Source: a virus
DNA: 56,176 bases
Virus record (IMG/VR): IMGVR_UViG_3300050020_000040
Location: 1-56,176 of that record
Reading direction: 5' to 3' (one strand)
In this document: positions 47,418 through 55,485 of the stretch, piece after piece
How the letters are laid out: each line of letters opens with the position of its first letter
How positions within the stretch are numbered: the stretch's first letter is position 1
Translations under genes and position numbers: made by a program
Notes under the pieces: generated by a model
What the model was told of the DNA's origin: nothing
Database searches by the model: none
Seen by the model: the letters and a program-made list of their open reading frames with translations, nothing else

Positions 47418-47506
47418 TGCCCTGCTCTCGCGGGGAGGACATCTTCCGTTGGGTGCTCTGCGCTGCGCTGATCGGTGTTATCATCTGGCTCGCGCTTCAG
47501 GTATAA
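47417..47506 (+). CDS. Micro membrane protein
   Basis: 29 residues from ATG 47417: SRGEDIFRWVLCAALIGVII followed by WLALQV, one membrane helix. Its stop lies inside the TATAAT box of the next gene. Confidence 0.5.
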   Translation: MPCSRGEDIFRWVLCAALIGVIIWLALQV

Positions 47507-47507
47507 T
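47502..47507 (+). promoter_or_regulatory. -10 box TATAAT for pentapeptide gene B
   Basis: A perfect TATAAT 9 bases before the ATG at 47517; GGTGGGG may also act as ribosome site. It is preceded by AG instead of the TG of the extended family. Confidence 0.55.
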
Positions 47508-47516
47508 GGTGGGGAT

Positions 47517-48227
47517 ATGACACTATTCAAGATCACTGACGCGGACGGCCGAGCCACGAACGGCGGGACGCCGGCCTTTGCCTACCCGCTGCCCGGCAAG
47601 CGCCCCGGAGCATGGACGCCAGCGGTGGAGAAGCCTGTCGCCTGCTCGCGCGGCTACCACCTCACCACCCACCCGCTGAACTACGGCGGCTTGCGTGAGG
47701 GCTCCCGCATCTTCCTCGCGGAGCACCGTGGGGCGGTCCACGTCCAGGGCGACAAGGCCGCCTTCGAGAGCGTGCGGCTGGTGGCGGAGGTAACCCCCGA
47801 GTGGCCGTTGCTCCGCATGTGCCCCGAAGCTCTGGCCTGCCTGATGACGCGCTGGCGCCGTGAGAACGGACCGGACGCGCAGTGGCCGGCCTGGGCCGAC
47901 CTCAGCGGGGCTGACCTCAGCGGGGCCGACCTCAGCGGGGCCGACCTCAGCTGGGCCAACCTCATCGGGGCCAACCTCATCGGGGCCGACCTCAGCAGGG
48001 CCAACCTCAGCGGGGCCAACCTCATCGGGGCCTACCTCAGCTGGGCCAACCTCAGCGGGGCCAACCTCATCGGGGCCTACCTCAGCGGGGCCAACCTCAG
48101 CTGGGCCAACCTCAGCGGGGCCGACCTCAGCGGGGCCTACCTCAGCGGGGCCTACGGCGACTACACGCTACCCGACACGTTCACGGTCGGTGAGGATGGT
48201 ATCGTCGTGATGAAGGGGAAGGCATGA
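47517..48227 (+). CDS. Pentapeptide-repeat protein B with DUF7666-like N-terminal domain
   Basis: 236 residues: N-terminal domain and C-terminal tail identical to protein A, with 17 pentapeptides between. The order of variant repeats differs from A, so the arrays have been rearranged since duplication. Having two nearly identical genes within 2 kb suggests a dosage or diversification benefit. Confidence 0.85.
   Translation: MTLFKITDADGRATNGGTPAFAYPLPGKRPGAWTPAVEKPVACSRGYHLTTHPLNYGGLREGSRIFLAEHRGAVHVQGDKAAFESVRLVAEVTPEWPLLRMCPEALACLMTRWRRENGPDAQWPAWADLSGADLSGADLSGADLSWANLIGANLIGADLSRANLSGANLIGAYLSWANLSGANLIGAYLSGANLSWANLSGADLSGAYLSGAYGDYTLPDTFTVGEDGIVVMKGKA
47895..48149 (+). repeat. 17 tandem 15-bp repeats (pentapeptide array B)
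   Basis: Same 15-base unit as array A, 255 bases. Variant units (ATC for AGC, TGG or AGG for GGG) are interspersed. Confidence 0.95.
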
Positions 48228-48439
48228 CGCTCCCCGGCGGATTCTCGGCAAGCCGGACATGTCCGTGCTGCGGTGGTATCATGTGGGGGCACGGTGTCCA
48301 CGAGGATGACCGATGTTTCTGCCGGGGTGATCGGGATGAGAACGGCGACTGTGAGCGCCACCGTACAGAGGGAGAGGAGCGGTCGCCGGACAATCCGTAC
48401 ACAGACTGGTGCTGTGGCGTCGTCGTTGTTGAACGCTAG
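48224..48439 (+). CDS. Cys-rich protein after pentapeptide gene B
   Basis: 71 residues beginning MTLPGGFS, as in the ORF after gene A. 'SRTCPCCGGIMWGHGVHEDD' with CFCRGDRDENGDC and a terminal CC form probable zinc sites. This is likely the original 3' neighbour of the pentapeptide gene. Confidence 0.65.
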   Translation: MTLPGGFSASRTCPCCGGIMWGHGVHEDDRCFCRGDRDENGDCERHRTEGEERSPDNPYTDWCCGVVVVER

Positions 48440-48450
48440 GAGTAAGAGGC

Positions 48451-48966
48451 ATGACTGAGAAGCAGACCACGGACGGGCCGAATCCGAAGCGTGGGGCGCC
48501 GTGGACTGTGGAGTACCAGCGAGAGTACGACCGCAAATGGAAGGCGGCCCAGCGGGCGGACCCCGCGCGTCGAGACGCTTACAACGCCTACCAGCGTGAG
48601 TATAGGCGCACCCACCAGATTCCCAACTACCCCGAATGCGGGGAGCGTTACCGTAGGGCGCACCTCCCAATGTACGCTGCCAAGGAGGCCCGCCGGCGCG
48701 CCCATAAACGCGCGTCTGGCGGATCTTTCACTGAGCGGGACTGGCAACGCATTGTGCACCGCTATGGTGGGCTATGTGCCTACTGTGCGGAGCGCCCCGC
48801 CACCACGCGAGACCACGTCTTACCCGTCTGCCGTGGGGGCACAGGGTACATCGGCAACATCCTACCCGCCTGTGGACGGTGCAATTCCGCTAAACGCGGG
48901 CTCCTTTTGATCGAGTTTAAGCGGCGCTTAGGGTTTGCCCGAAGCCTCCTAGAGGAGACAGCATGA
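48451..48966 (+). CDS. HNH endonuclease
   Basis: 171 residues. The N-terminal half is basic with YQREYDRKWKAAQ and YQREYRRTH repeats. The C-terminal HNH domain has GLCAYCAERPATTRDHVLPV, CRGGTGYIGNILPACGRCNS and AKRG: zinc Cys pairs, catalytic DH, Asn and the second Cys pair. Could be a free-standing homing-type nuclease or act in DNA metabolism. Confidence 0.88.
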   Translation: MTEKQTTDGPNPKRGAPWTVEYQREYDRKWKAAQRADPARRDAYNAYQREYRRTHQIPNYPECGERYRRAHLPMYAAKEARRRAHKRASGGSFTERDWQRIVHRYGGLCAYCAERPATTRDHVLPVCRGGTGYIGNILPACGRCNSAKRGLLLIEFKRRLGFARSLLEETA

Positions 48967-50018
48967 CCGAGACTACCGCCGTAGCGGTCGTTCACCAGCA
49001 ATGGAACCGCGACCAGATTGACCTGCTGAAGGCGACGGTCGCGGAGGGGACCACAGACCTGGAGTTCCAGTTGTTCGCCCAGGTGTGCCAGCGGACAGGG
49101 CTTGACCCCTTCGCCCGGCAGATCTACGCGATCAAACGCAAGATGCAAAAGGATGGCCGGTGGGTGGAGCGCATGGTGCTCCAGACCGGCATCGACGGCT
49201 ACCGTGTGATCGCGGAGAGGACCGGCGAGTACGTCGGCGGGGATGAGCCCACCTACGGCGGCGAGTGCCCTTGCGGCAACAAGGCGCTCGGCAAGCACCC
49301 CGAGTGGGCGGCCGTGACGGTTCGCCGGCTGAAGTCGGGCCAGGGGTGGACGACCACCGCGAAGGCATACTTCGACGAGTACGCCCAGACCAAGGCTGAC
49401 GGGCACCCGAATGGCATGTGGGAGAAGATGCCCCGCAACCAGCTTGCAAAGTGTGCCGAAGCTCTAGCCCTGCGGCGTGCGTTCCCCGGGCTCTTTGAGG
49501 GCGTCTACACGTCCGAGGAGATGGGGCAGGCGGACAATGAGGCCCATGCCCCCGTAACGGCCCCCGCAGCCCCGCAGGATGGCAAGGTGGTCGTGGTGGA
49601 TGCCCCGAGAGGAGATGTCATCTGCCCCTGCCCGAAGTGCGGCGAACCTCTGGCCCAGCGCAAGAGCAAGAAGGGCGAGTTCGTGAGTTGCACGTCGTGG
49701 AAGAGCCGCGAGGCGCCGGGCTGCGGGTTCACCGCTGACGGGATGCTCGCAGACTTCGCCAAGGGCGAGGCCGAGTTGGGGGACGCGGAGATCGTGCCCG
49801 CCACGCCCGACCGCGGCGAGATGGTGGCGACGGGAGTGTGCCACGCCTGCCAGGCTCGGGGGCTGACCGCCAAGAGCGGCAAGGCAGTCACCTGGCACAC
49901 GCCGAGCACGGGAGGGCCGCCAGTGTGCACGGGATTCGACCCGGTGACCGATGAGTTCGTGCGCCACGCGATGACCGTGGAGGGGCAGGAGTCTGACGAA
50001 CTGCCTGTTCCGTTCTAG
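48963..50018 (+). CDS. recT: RecT/Bet-family single-strand annealing protein
   Basis: 351 residues. Core of the Bet group: 'DLEFQLFAQVCQRTGLDPFA', RQIYAIKR, 'MVLQTGIDGYRVIAERTGEY' and 'PRNQLAKCAEALALRRAFPG'. The C-terminus from about residue 215 adds zinc-ribbon-like Cys groups (CPCPKCGEPLAQR; CHACQARG). It pairs with the Gam-like gene downstream. No exonuclease (Exo/RecE) was recognised nearby. Confidence 0.92.
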   Translation: MTETTAVAVVHQQWNRDQIDLLKATVAEGTTDLEFQLFAQVCQRTGLDPFARQIYAIKRKMQKDGRWVERMVLQTGIDGYRVIAERTGEYVGGDEPTYGGECPCGNKALGKHPEWAAVTVRRLKSGQGWTTTAKAYFDEYAQTKADGHPNGMWEKMPRNQLAKCAEALALRRAFPGLFEGVYTSEEMGQADNEAHAPVTAPAAPQDGKVVVVDAPRGDVICPCPKCGEPLAQRKSKKGEFVSCTSWKSREAPGCGFTADGMLADFAKGEAELGDAEIVPATPDRGEMVATGVCHACQARGLTAKSGKAVTWHTPSTGGPPVCTGFDPVTDEFVRHAMTVEGQESDELPVPF

Positions 50019-50452
50019 TGGGCGCCGAGATCAAGGCCAGTGTCCAATGCTGTCTCTGCCTAGAAAGCCACGCCGTCTCTCCCGTGATCGTTCCGGAGGG
50101 TTGGGTCGTCGGGGAGTATGTCGAGATTGATCAGGAGGGGTTCTGCCCGGCCCATGCTGGCGTAGCCGCCTTCGAGGCCGATCAGTGCCCCGGGTGCGTA
50201 GGTGGGTGGGGCGACTGTGGGATGTGGGAGGCGTTTACCAATCGGTACAGGCGCACCGTCACCCCCGCCGACTACGCCTCGTTGGAGAGCGGTGTCTGCC
50301 CACGACGGGTAAACGGCACCATGGTAGTCAACAACGTCCCCGGCAAGCGCACCATCGAGAGTATCGACCTGAGTGCTCCCGCCGTTGAGGGCGGTCGAGC
50401 CTTTGCCCAGGCGATCCGCGAGTACATCGTGGAGTTCGGAGGTACAGATTGA
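50018..50452 (+). CDS. Cys-rich hypothetical protein
   Basis: 144 residues from a GTG start sharing one base with the RecT stop. 'QCCLCLESHAVSPVIVPEGW', 'FCPAHAG', 'CPGCVGGWGDCGMW' and CPRRVNG are probable metal-binding groups; the end is helical. Not recognised. Confidence 0.65.
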   Translation: MGAEIKASVQCCLCLESHAVSPVIVPEGWVVGEYVEIDQEGFCPAHAGVAAFEADQCPGCVGGWGDCGMWEAFTNRYRRTVTPADYASLESGVCPRRVNGTMVVNNVPGKRTIESIDLSAPAVEGGRAFAQAIREYIVEFGGTD

Positions 50453-50967
50453 TGCCCGCCCCCATCACCGCCGTCACGGACCTGGAATCCCTCGACCGTG
50501 CCCTCCAGCACATGGCCATGCTCCAGTCTCGGATCGCTGAGGTGAAGGCCACCGCAGCAGCACTCCACAAGCGAGCCACGGAGTACGAGGACGCCGAGAC
50601 AGAGGCGGATTCCTGCGAGCTGGCGGGGCTGACGACGCTGATAGAACCGTTCGCCAGGGAGCAGGCGGCGCGGCAGGCTGCGGCGGGTGGGCGCAAGGAG
50701 ATCCGAGTGCCGTTCGGTCGCGTCAAGGTCCGCGAACAGGCCCCCGAGATCTTCCGCGAGGATGAGCGGGCGCTCTCTGAATGGGCGGCACCGATGGGCT
50801 ATTACCGCTACCCGAAGGTCCCGGAGCCCGTCGTGGACTGGGCGCGGATCGTGAAGGAGGGGGAGCCCCGAGGGGATCGGCTGGTCATCCCGGCGACGGG
50901 AGAGATCGTGCCGGGCTGCGTGGTCCGGGAGCGGCCCGAGAGCGTGAGCATCGAGGTGGCACAATGA
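50452..50967 (+). CDS. Gam-like host-nuclease inhibitor
   Basis: 171 residues from ATG 50452. An N-terminal coiled coil ('LQSRIAEVKATAAALHKRAT'), then 'RKEIRVPFGRVKVREQAPEI' and the tail 'YRYPKVPEPVVDWARIVKEG', as in Mu Gam-type proteins that bind DNA ends and protect them from RecBCD/AddAB. It fits beside the annealing protein. Confidence 0.8.
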   Translation: MPAPITAVTDLESLDRALQHMAMLQSRIAEVKATAAALHKRATEYEDAETEADSCELAGLTTLIEPFAREQAARQAAAGGRKEIRVPFGRVKVREQAPEIFREDERALSEWAAPMGYYRYPKVPEPVVDWARIVKEGEPRGDRLVIPATGEIVPGCVVRERPESVSIEVAQ

Positions 50968-51221
50968 ACTACTGCCGCATCTACTGGGGCTCGCACGGCT
51001 GCGACCTGGAGCGTGGTCACGAGGGGAACCACCGTTGCGGCTGCGCTGACGACCCCCTTCTCCAGGGTCCGGGAAACGTCGGAGGCTACCCGTACTACGG
51101 GCGGTGGATGACATGGTTCTACGGTGAGGACGCGCCGCGTATCCAGTTCCGCCACTGGCTCTGGAGCCTCGCGCACCCGGAGTGGGTGAACTCGCTGCGC
51201 TTTCGCTGGAGGGCCCGATGA
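50964..51221 (+). CDS. Hypothetical protein
   Basis: 85 residues (ATGA overlap). 'CRIYWGSHGCDLERGHEGNH' with RCGC gives a likely zinc site (C..H-x-C...H-x3-H-x-C), similar to short phage 'GHxGxH' proteins; the rest is Trp/Tyr-rich. Confidence 0.6.
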   Translation: MNYCRIYWGSHGCDLERGHEGNHRCGCADDPLLQGPGNVGGYPYYGRWMTWFYGEDAPRIQFRHWLWSLAHPEWVNSLRFRWRAR

Positions 51222-51649
51222 GCCTCACGACCACTGGCCCGAGAGTACGTCGCTGGGGGCGCTGGCGTCGCCACGAACACGCCGTAGTCACCGAGCGAGC
51301 CACCGGCGCATGCGAGGGGTGCGGGGCGCATACGGTCGTGCTGGAGGTCGCGCACCTGGCCGGCCGGGGTAACACAGTGTCAGAGCCATGGGCAAGCTCG
51401 GCGGCGCTCACCACCGCGCTGTGCTGCGCCCGGACGTGGGGGTTCTCCATCGGATGTCATGGGGCGATTGACACCGGAAAGGACGACGCGCTCCGGGATC
51501 TGCTCCGCCAGAAGGCCATCAACCGCATGGCGAAGTGCTTGGACGTTGAGCCGGGGGACTACATGTTCCCCAACCCGCTGGACGGGATACGCACCCTGGT
51601 ACGCCTTGCGGATGAGCGAGGGATCACGCCACCCGGGTATACGCCCTAG
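51218..51649 (+). CDS. HNH-type nuclease-like protein
   Basis: 143 residues. 'CEGCGAHTVVLEVAHLAGRG' has a Cys pair followed by AH; 'SSAALTTALCCARTWGFSIG' with CHGAID gives the second Cys pair and His of an HNH/recombination-endonuclease-like fold. Last gene of the rightward arm. Confidence 0.6.
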   Translation: MSLTTTGPRVRRWGRWRRHEHAVVTERATGACEGCGAHTVVLEVAHLAGRGNTVSEPWASSAALTTALCCARTWGFSIGCHGAIDTGKDDALRDLLRQKAINRMAKCLDVEPGDYMFPNPLDGIRTLVRLADERGITPPGYTP

Positions 51650-51660
51650 AACGCAAAGAA

Positions 51661-51691
51661 CCCCCCGATCCCCACGTTGGGGACCAGGGGG
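51661..51691 (+). terminator. Strong GC hairpin ending the rightward arm
   Basis: CCCCC, inner TCCCC-ACGTT-GGGGA, then GGGGG: two stacked stems in 31 bases, 12 bases after the last stop codon. No T-run follows, but the stem is very stable and the position is right for transcription stop. Confidence 0.65.
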
Positions 51692-51727
51692 CCGGGGGAG
51701 GGAGGGCATCTTCACTGGAACGCCATA

Positions 51728-51822
51728 ATTCACTGTCGTTGTGAATATGACGATTGCTCGCTAACGCGGGCATAAGTGCCAGGATTGTGCGTGTTGTGTG
51801 CCAATGCCCACGATCGTGGGCA
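51728..51822. promoter_or_regulatory. Convergent intergenic region with inverted repeats
   Basis: ATTCAC-7-GTGAAT (51728-51746) and a perfect 18-bp palindrome TGCCCACGATCGTGGGCA (51805-51822). The DNA here is less GC-rich than elsewhere. The rest of 51692-51891 has no gene. It may be a protein-binding site or part of a replication origin. Confidence 0.5.
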
Positions 51823-51849
51823 AGGCTAGAGGCTAGAACTCGGGGGAAT

Positions 51850-51865
51850 CAAGCCTCGGGGCTTG
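51850..51865 (-). terminator. Hairpin after the late operon
   Basis: CAAGCC-4-GGCTTG, six perfect pairs with a tetraloop, 26 bases downstream of the last late-gene stop on the minus strand. A likely terminator facing the one at 51661. Confidence 0.55.
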
Positions 51866-51891
51866 CCGCGCCGGCGAGGTCAACCAGAGCA

Positions 51892-52389
51892 TCAGTGCGG
51901 TGGGATGCCGGAGGCGACGGTGGTCCAGATCACAGCCGTGATGAACGCGCCGACTGCGATGGGGATGGCCCAGCGACCGATCTTCCACCACCACGAGGCA
52001 GACCGAAGCCTGTAGCGGGCGGCGAGGTCATTCTGCCGTGCGATCCAAGGTAGCAGGATGGGCAATCCCGCGAGCAATTTCTGGAAGCCCTCCCCGTGTC
52101 CGTTGATCGAGAGTTCCTTGATCTGGGACTGGATCGCAGCGGTGGCGCTTTTGAGGGCGGTCACCTCGCTGTGGACCAGCACGTCCACATCGTGGGCCTT
52201 GGCCGCCGTGTCGGCCGCCTTCTCCGCAGCGGTCACGGCCAGGTGGGCGTCCTTGCTCGCCGCCCGCGCCTCGCTGGCGATGCCCTCCTGGCCCTCAGCG
52301 AGCTTCTGGAGGGCGGCCCCCGTGACCGCGTGGAAAGCGTTGACGCTCGTCTCCAGGGATGCGACACGCTCTCCGATGGGCTGCGTCAT
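51892..52389 (-). CDS. Coiled-coil protein with C-terminal membrane helix, holin candidate
   Basis: 165 residues from ATG 52389 (ATGA overlap). A long helical region (SLETSVNAFHAVTGAALQKL ... AAEKAADTAAKAHDVDVLVH) is followed by one membrane helix near the end (AIPIAVGAFITAVIWTTVAS). It is the last late gene, after the endolysin-like gene; a holin/lysis role is plausible, not proven. Confidence 0.55.
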   Translation of the reverse strand: MTQPIGERVASLETSVNAFHAVTGAALQKLAEGQEGIASEARAASKDAHLAVTAAEKAADTAAKAHDVDVLVHSEVTALKSATAAIQSQIKELSINGHGEGFQKLLAGLPILLPWIARQNDLAARYRLRSASWWWKIGRWAIPIAVGAFITAVIWTTVASGIPPH

Positions 52390-52838
52390 GGCTCTCGAAC
52401 CTTGACGGCCGACTGCTGCACCTCGACGGGAAGCACGCCGGCCTTGTGGGCGCGGACGACGTCCCAGTCTGCGGTGGGGATGCAATGAACCCCGAGGATG
52501 CCGACGTGGTGCGCCTGGCAGAGCGGTTCCAGGTTCCCCGGGATCTCGATCCACGCGGCTAGATCCTGGTCGGTGAGGTCAAGCCCGAGCGCATAGTCCA
52601 GCGCAATGACGTCCACGGCGTTGAGGTAAGCGAACTCTACGTGACTGTGATGAAGCTGGATGCCGCCGGAGCAGTCCTCATTGCCCACCGCACAGCGGAG
52701 CAACCCCTGCGCCTTCAGCCGTGCGCGGACGTGCTCAAACGCGGGGTAGTTTGGGTCGCCCGCCCGCGGCTCATGCTCCGGGTAGTGCCGCAGGAGGTGG
52801 ATTGTCCCGGTTTGCGTGTGTGCGGGGACGTCCGTCAT
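52386..52838 (-). CDS. HNH endonuclease in the lysis region
   Basis: 150 residues. 'PNYPAFEHVRARLKAQGLLR' precedes 'CAVGNEDCSGGIQLHHSHVE' (Cys pair and HH) and 'PGNLEPLCQAHHVGILGVHC', an HNH core with Asn and terminal His/Cys. Such genes occur near lysis or head genes of actinophages. Confidence 0.78.
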   Translation of the reverse strand: MTDVPAHTQTGTIHLLRHYPEHEPRAGDPNYPAFEHVRARLKAQGLLRCAVGNEDCSGGIQLHHSHVEFAYLNAVDVIALDYALGLDLTDQDLAAWIEIPGNLEPLCQAHHVGILGVHCIPTADWDVVRAHKAGVLPVEVQQSAVKVREP

Positions 52839-52840
52839 GC

Positions 52841-53764
52841 TCAGTGGAGGTCCGCGTCGACGTGGGTCTGAACGTCGGTCAGGGATGCCGCTTCGGCAGC
52901 GGTGAGGCCACCGGACGCGGCGGGGATCGCCTTGACGTCGGCGTCCACCTGGGCGACTTCGGCGGCGGTGGCGGGAGCGACGGGGGTGAAACTCGCCAAC
53001 ACTTGCGCGGCCGTGGGGAGAGAGTTCACCTCACCGAGCGACAGCCCGATATCGATCCAGCCGATCCCGTTGAAGGCGGTGACATCGGCGGGGGTCGCGA
53101 TCCCTTCCTTGAAGAGCCCAAACGGCCCCTCGTAGATCAGGAACAGACCCGAAGCTGTGGACGTTCCACCCGCTGCGATTCCAACTCGTGTGACTGCCAT
53201 GTCGTCGTCCTCCGGTGGATCAGGTGGGGGTGCGGGTGGGTCGAGGTTCACGAAGTAGCTGTCACAGGCGTCGAGGTCGAAGATGACGCCGTTGCTCGCG
53301 GTCTGCTGGCCGTACTGGACGGCCACTCGAGACGGAAGGGTCGCGGGTTTGGCCTGTCCATCCCACCACTGGGCGGTGAAGTGGGCGGCGAGCTTCGCAC
53401 ACGTCGCCTCGTGGGAGTAGACGCAGGCGGGCATCCCGTTCGCGGCCATGTAGTCCCCGAAGGACGCCGCCACGCTCAGGGTCCAAGCATCCTTCTCGAC
53501 GCCGGGCTCGATGTCCACGACCACGCCCTTCGCACCCACGGCGCGAGCGTAGGCGAGGGCTTGGGCCGGGTTGGCGCCAGGGAAGAACACGACCCATTTC
53601 GGCTGGGGCTGCGCTGCCGTCCACGCTTGCGGGGTCTGCCGTCCTGGCCCGCCATGCGCCCCAAAGCCGGGGCCGTAGGGGAAGAGGACCGCGAAGGATG
53701 CGAGCGTAGCGGCAGGCAGAGTGTCGAGCATCTCGGCGTCACCGCCAGCGAGCCAGGTGATCAT
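52841..53764 (-). CDS. Endolysin-like glycoside hydrolase (TIM-barrel type)
   Basis: 307 residues. Residues 1-190 look like a GH25/DUF1906-type barrel: KGVVVDIEPGVEKDAW (DxE acidic pair), 'GMPACVYSHEATC', 'FTAQWWDGQAKPA', 'RVAVQYGQQTASNGVIFDLD'. A Pro/Asp linker (PPAPPPDPPEDDD) leads to a C-terminal domain of about 110 residues with no clear relatives, perhaps wall-binding. The neighbours (membrane protein, tail genes) fit a lysis cassette. Confidence 0.72.
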   Translation of the reverse strand: MITWLAGGDAEMLDTLPAATLASFAVLFPYGPGFGAHGGPGRQTPQAWTAAQPQPKWVVFFPGANPAQALAYARAVGAKGVVVDIEPGVEKDAWTLSVAASFGDYMAANGMPACVYSHEATCAKLAAHFTAQWWDGQAKPATLPSRVAVQYGQQTASNGVIFDLDACDSYFVNLDPPAPPPDPPEDDDMAVTRVGIAAGGTSTASGLFLIYEGPFGLFKEGIATPADVTAFNGIGWIDIGLSLGEVNSLPTAAQVLASFTPVAPATAAEVAQVDADVKAIPAASGGLTAAEAASLTDVQTHVDADLH

Positions 53765-54335
53765 TTATAGAGCCCTTATGTAGTAGGCGACGCCCAGGTA
53801 CGGCGGCATGTTGGGCGTCCCGCTTCCGGCTGCGCCGATGGTGTCGGCACCGCTGCCGATGCTGTCGGCAGCGCTACTCGTGGCGCCTGTGCCAGCCGCT
53901 TGAATGTTGGCGGCGGCGCTAAGCGTGGAGTTGCTGCTCCCGACCACGCCGGAACCACTCCCCGGAATCCCAACGTATGTCGTGCCCGTCCCGTTGTAGA
54001 ACGTGGATGAGTGGGAGTGACCACTGTCAGAGTGGGTGTGCGATGGCCCTGAGTGGGTGTGCCCCGAAGCGGAGTGAGTGTGCCCCGAGGCGGAGTGGGT
54101 ATGGGACGGCATCTGGCCGTTGGCGCTGGACGCCCCCAGGGTGACGCCGTTGGCACCGGCCCCCATCGGGGCGAGGCCCTGCAGGTTCGGGAGCGTGGTG
54201 CTGCCAAGCGCCGCGTAGAGGGCCGGATAGGTCGTGCTGCTGAACGGGCGTTGGCGCAGGGGTGGGCTTCGGCGTCGGCTTGGGCCGGGTGAACCACGAC
54301 GCGATCAGTCGGAGGAGTTGAGCGATCCAGTTCAT
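53765..54335 (-). CDS. Tail-collar type protein with HTHS repeats, frame broken near the N-terminus
   Basis: ATG 54335 opens MNWIAQLLRLIASWFTRPKP and a PTPKPTPAPTP linker. The reading frame of the collar domain (FSSTTYPALYAALGSTTLPN, MGAGANGVTLGAS, then four HTHS/GHTHSA repeats and the end 'YLGVAYYIRAL') is +1 relative to it and has no ATG/GTG/TTG before an internal ATG (54166). One extra base near 54242-54265 (a C-rich stretch) or a +1 frameshift would join them. HTHS repeats occur in metal-centred collar/fibre tips. Total length if joined is about 189 residues. Confidence 0.65.
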
Positions 54336-54435
54336 GCCGTCAAGGGTGGCGAGGCGGGACGGCTGCCCATCACGACTCGTAGAACCGTCTGGGGGCGAGG
54401 TCCCGCCGGTCCTGCTTCAACGCCAAGCGGCGGCG

Positions 54436-55485
54436 TCAAGCGAGCGCCACCTGATAGGGGGCGGTCACCCGGCCCTTCTCGGGGTCCACGAACAGGAGCC
54501 ACTGAGCCGGGTCGCTCATGGCGGCGAGGTTCTCCTGGGCGTAGGTGTTGTAGCTCTCCAGGGAGCCGTTCACATAGACGTCCCGGGTGTTGAGCGGCAC
54601 CTTGGCCGACTGGTGGAAGTGCCCCATGAGGACGTCGCCGAAGGGCTCCCGGATCGCGCCGGCCGCCCACGAGTTGATCTTCTTCTGGAAGCCGTACCAG
54701 GGCATCCCGTACTGACCCCGGATCTGGTCGCCGTGGATCGCCAGGGCAGACCAGGCACCCTCGCGGATGATCGCGTACCAGTTCCGCTCGTGGGGACCGT
54801 CCGGCACCTCGAAGCTGATCCGCTTCTCCCCGGTGTCCTCGAAGTGGTAGGCGACCAGGCGCCCGAGCATCCGGTCGGCGTTCGTCTCCGGGTCGTAGAC
54901 GCCCTTGCGTCCGATCCGGCCGTGATTCCCGATCACCCAGGTCACCCGGACCCGGTCGAACTCCCCGAGGAGCCGCCGAAAGAAGTCGATCGAGATGCGC
55001 CGGCCACTTACGAGAATCTGGTCGTACAGGGTGGCGTCGATCAGATGGGCCTGGCCGGGGAAGATGTCCTCCCCCTCCACGATGTCGCCGAGCGCCGCGA
55101 CATGGCACTCCCGGACTGGGTGATCGTTCCTCTGGATGCCGACGAGCCGGGTGATCTTGTCGGCGTAGAGGTGCATGCGCTCCTCTGCGACCTCGGAGTT
55201 GTAGTCGGGGGTGATCTTGCCGAGTTGGAGGTCCGAGTAGAGCGGCACCGCGATCTCGGCGCCGCCTCGCCGACGATCCTTGATCGGCACGGGCACGGGC
55301 ACGATCTCAAGCCCTTGCGCCGCCTCCTTGGCCGCTCGATAGACCGCCTCGATCAACTCGGCCTTGCTCGCCTTGAGCTTTACGTTCTGTCGGAGAAGGC
55401 TCCGGATGGTGGCCTTCAACTCGTTGGTCTCTGCCGCCGCGGCCTCCTGCTTCTCGAAGTCGTCGGGGCTGACCTTAGCGGGCAC
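54436..55485 (-). CDS. Metallophosphoesterase, copy 2
   Basis: 349 residues from GTG 55485, overlapping the upstream stop by 11 bases. An N-terminal coiled coil (AAAETNELKATIRSLLRQNV) precedes the core with SDLQLGK, ALGDIVEG, GNHGRIG, AIHGDQ and MGHFHQ (D, GD, GNH, H, HxH metal ligands). Clearly homologous to 33886-34893 along the whole core ('TLYDQILVS' vs 'TLFGQFVTV'; 'PEKGRVTAPYQ' vs 'DKGRVTAQYK'). Its place in the late region, among tail genes, contrasts with the early copy. Confidence 0.88.
   Translation of the reverse strand: MPAKVSPDDFEKQEAAAAETNELKATIRSLLRQNVKLKASKAELIEAVYRAAKEAAQGLEIVPVPVPIKDRRRGGAEIAVPLYSDLQLGKITPDYNSEVAEERMHLYADKITRLVGIQRNDHPVRECHVAALGDIVEGEDIFPGQAHLIDATLYDQILVSGRRISIDFFRRLLGEFDRVRVTWVIGNHGRIGRKGVYDPETNADRMLGRLVAYHFEDTGEKRISFEVPDGPHERNWYAIIREGAWSALAIHGDQIRGQYGMPWYGFQKKINSWAAGAIREPFGDVLMGHFHQSAKVPLNTRDVYVNGSLESYNTYAQENLAAMSDPAQWLLFVDPEKGRVTAPYQVALA

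Larger units (their letters stand above)
47514..48248 (+). repeat. Duplicated unit, copy B (pentapeptide gene with 3' flank)
   Basis: Same unit as 45772-46626 but with 17 instead of 25 pentapeptide codon blocks. It is not flanked by the 22-bp repeat and has its own promoter, so it is probably the source copy. Confidence 0.9.

Noticed and set aside
46153-48149. CRISPR array or satellite-like repeats
   Set aside because: The 15-bp units are contiguous without spacers, in frame, and encode classic pentapeptides; no cas genes are present.
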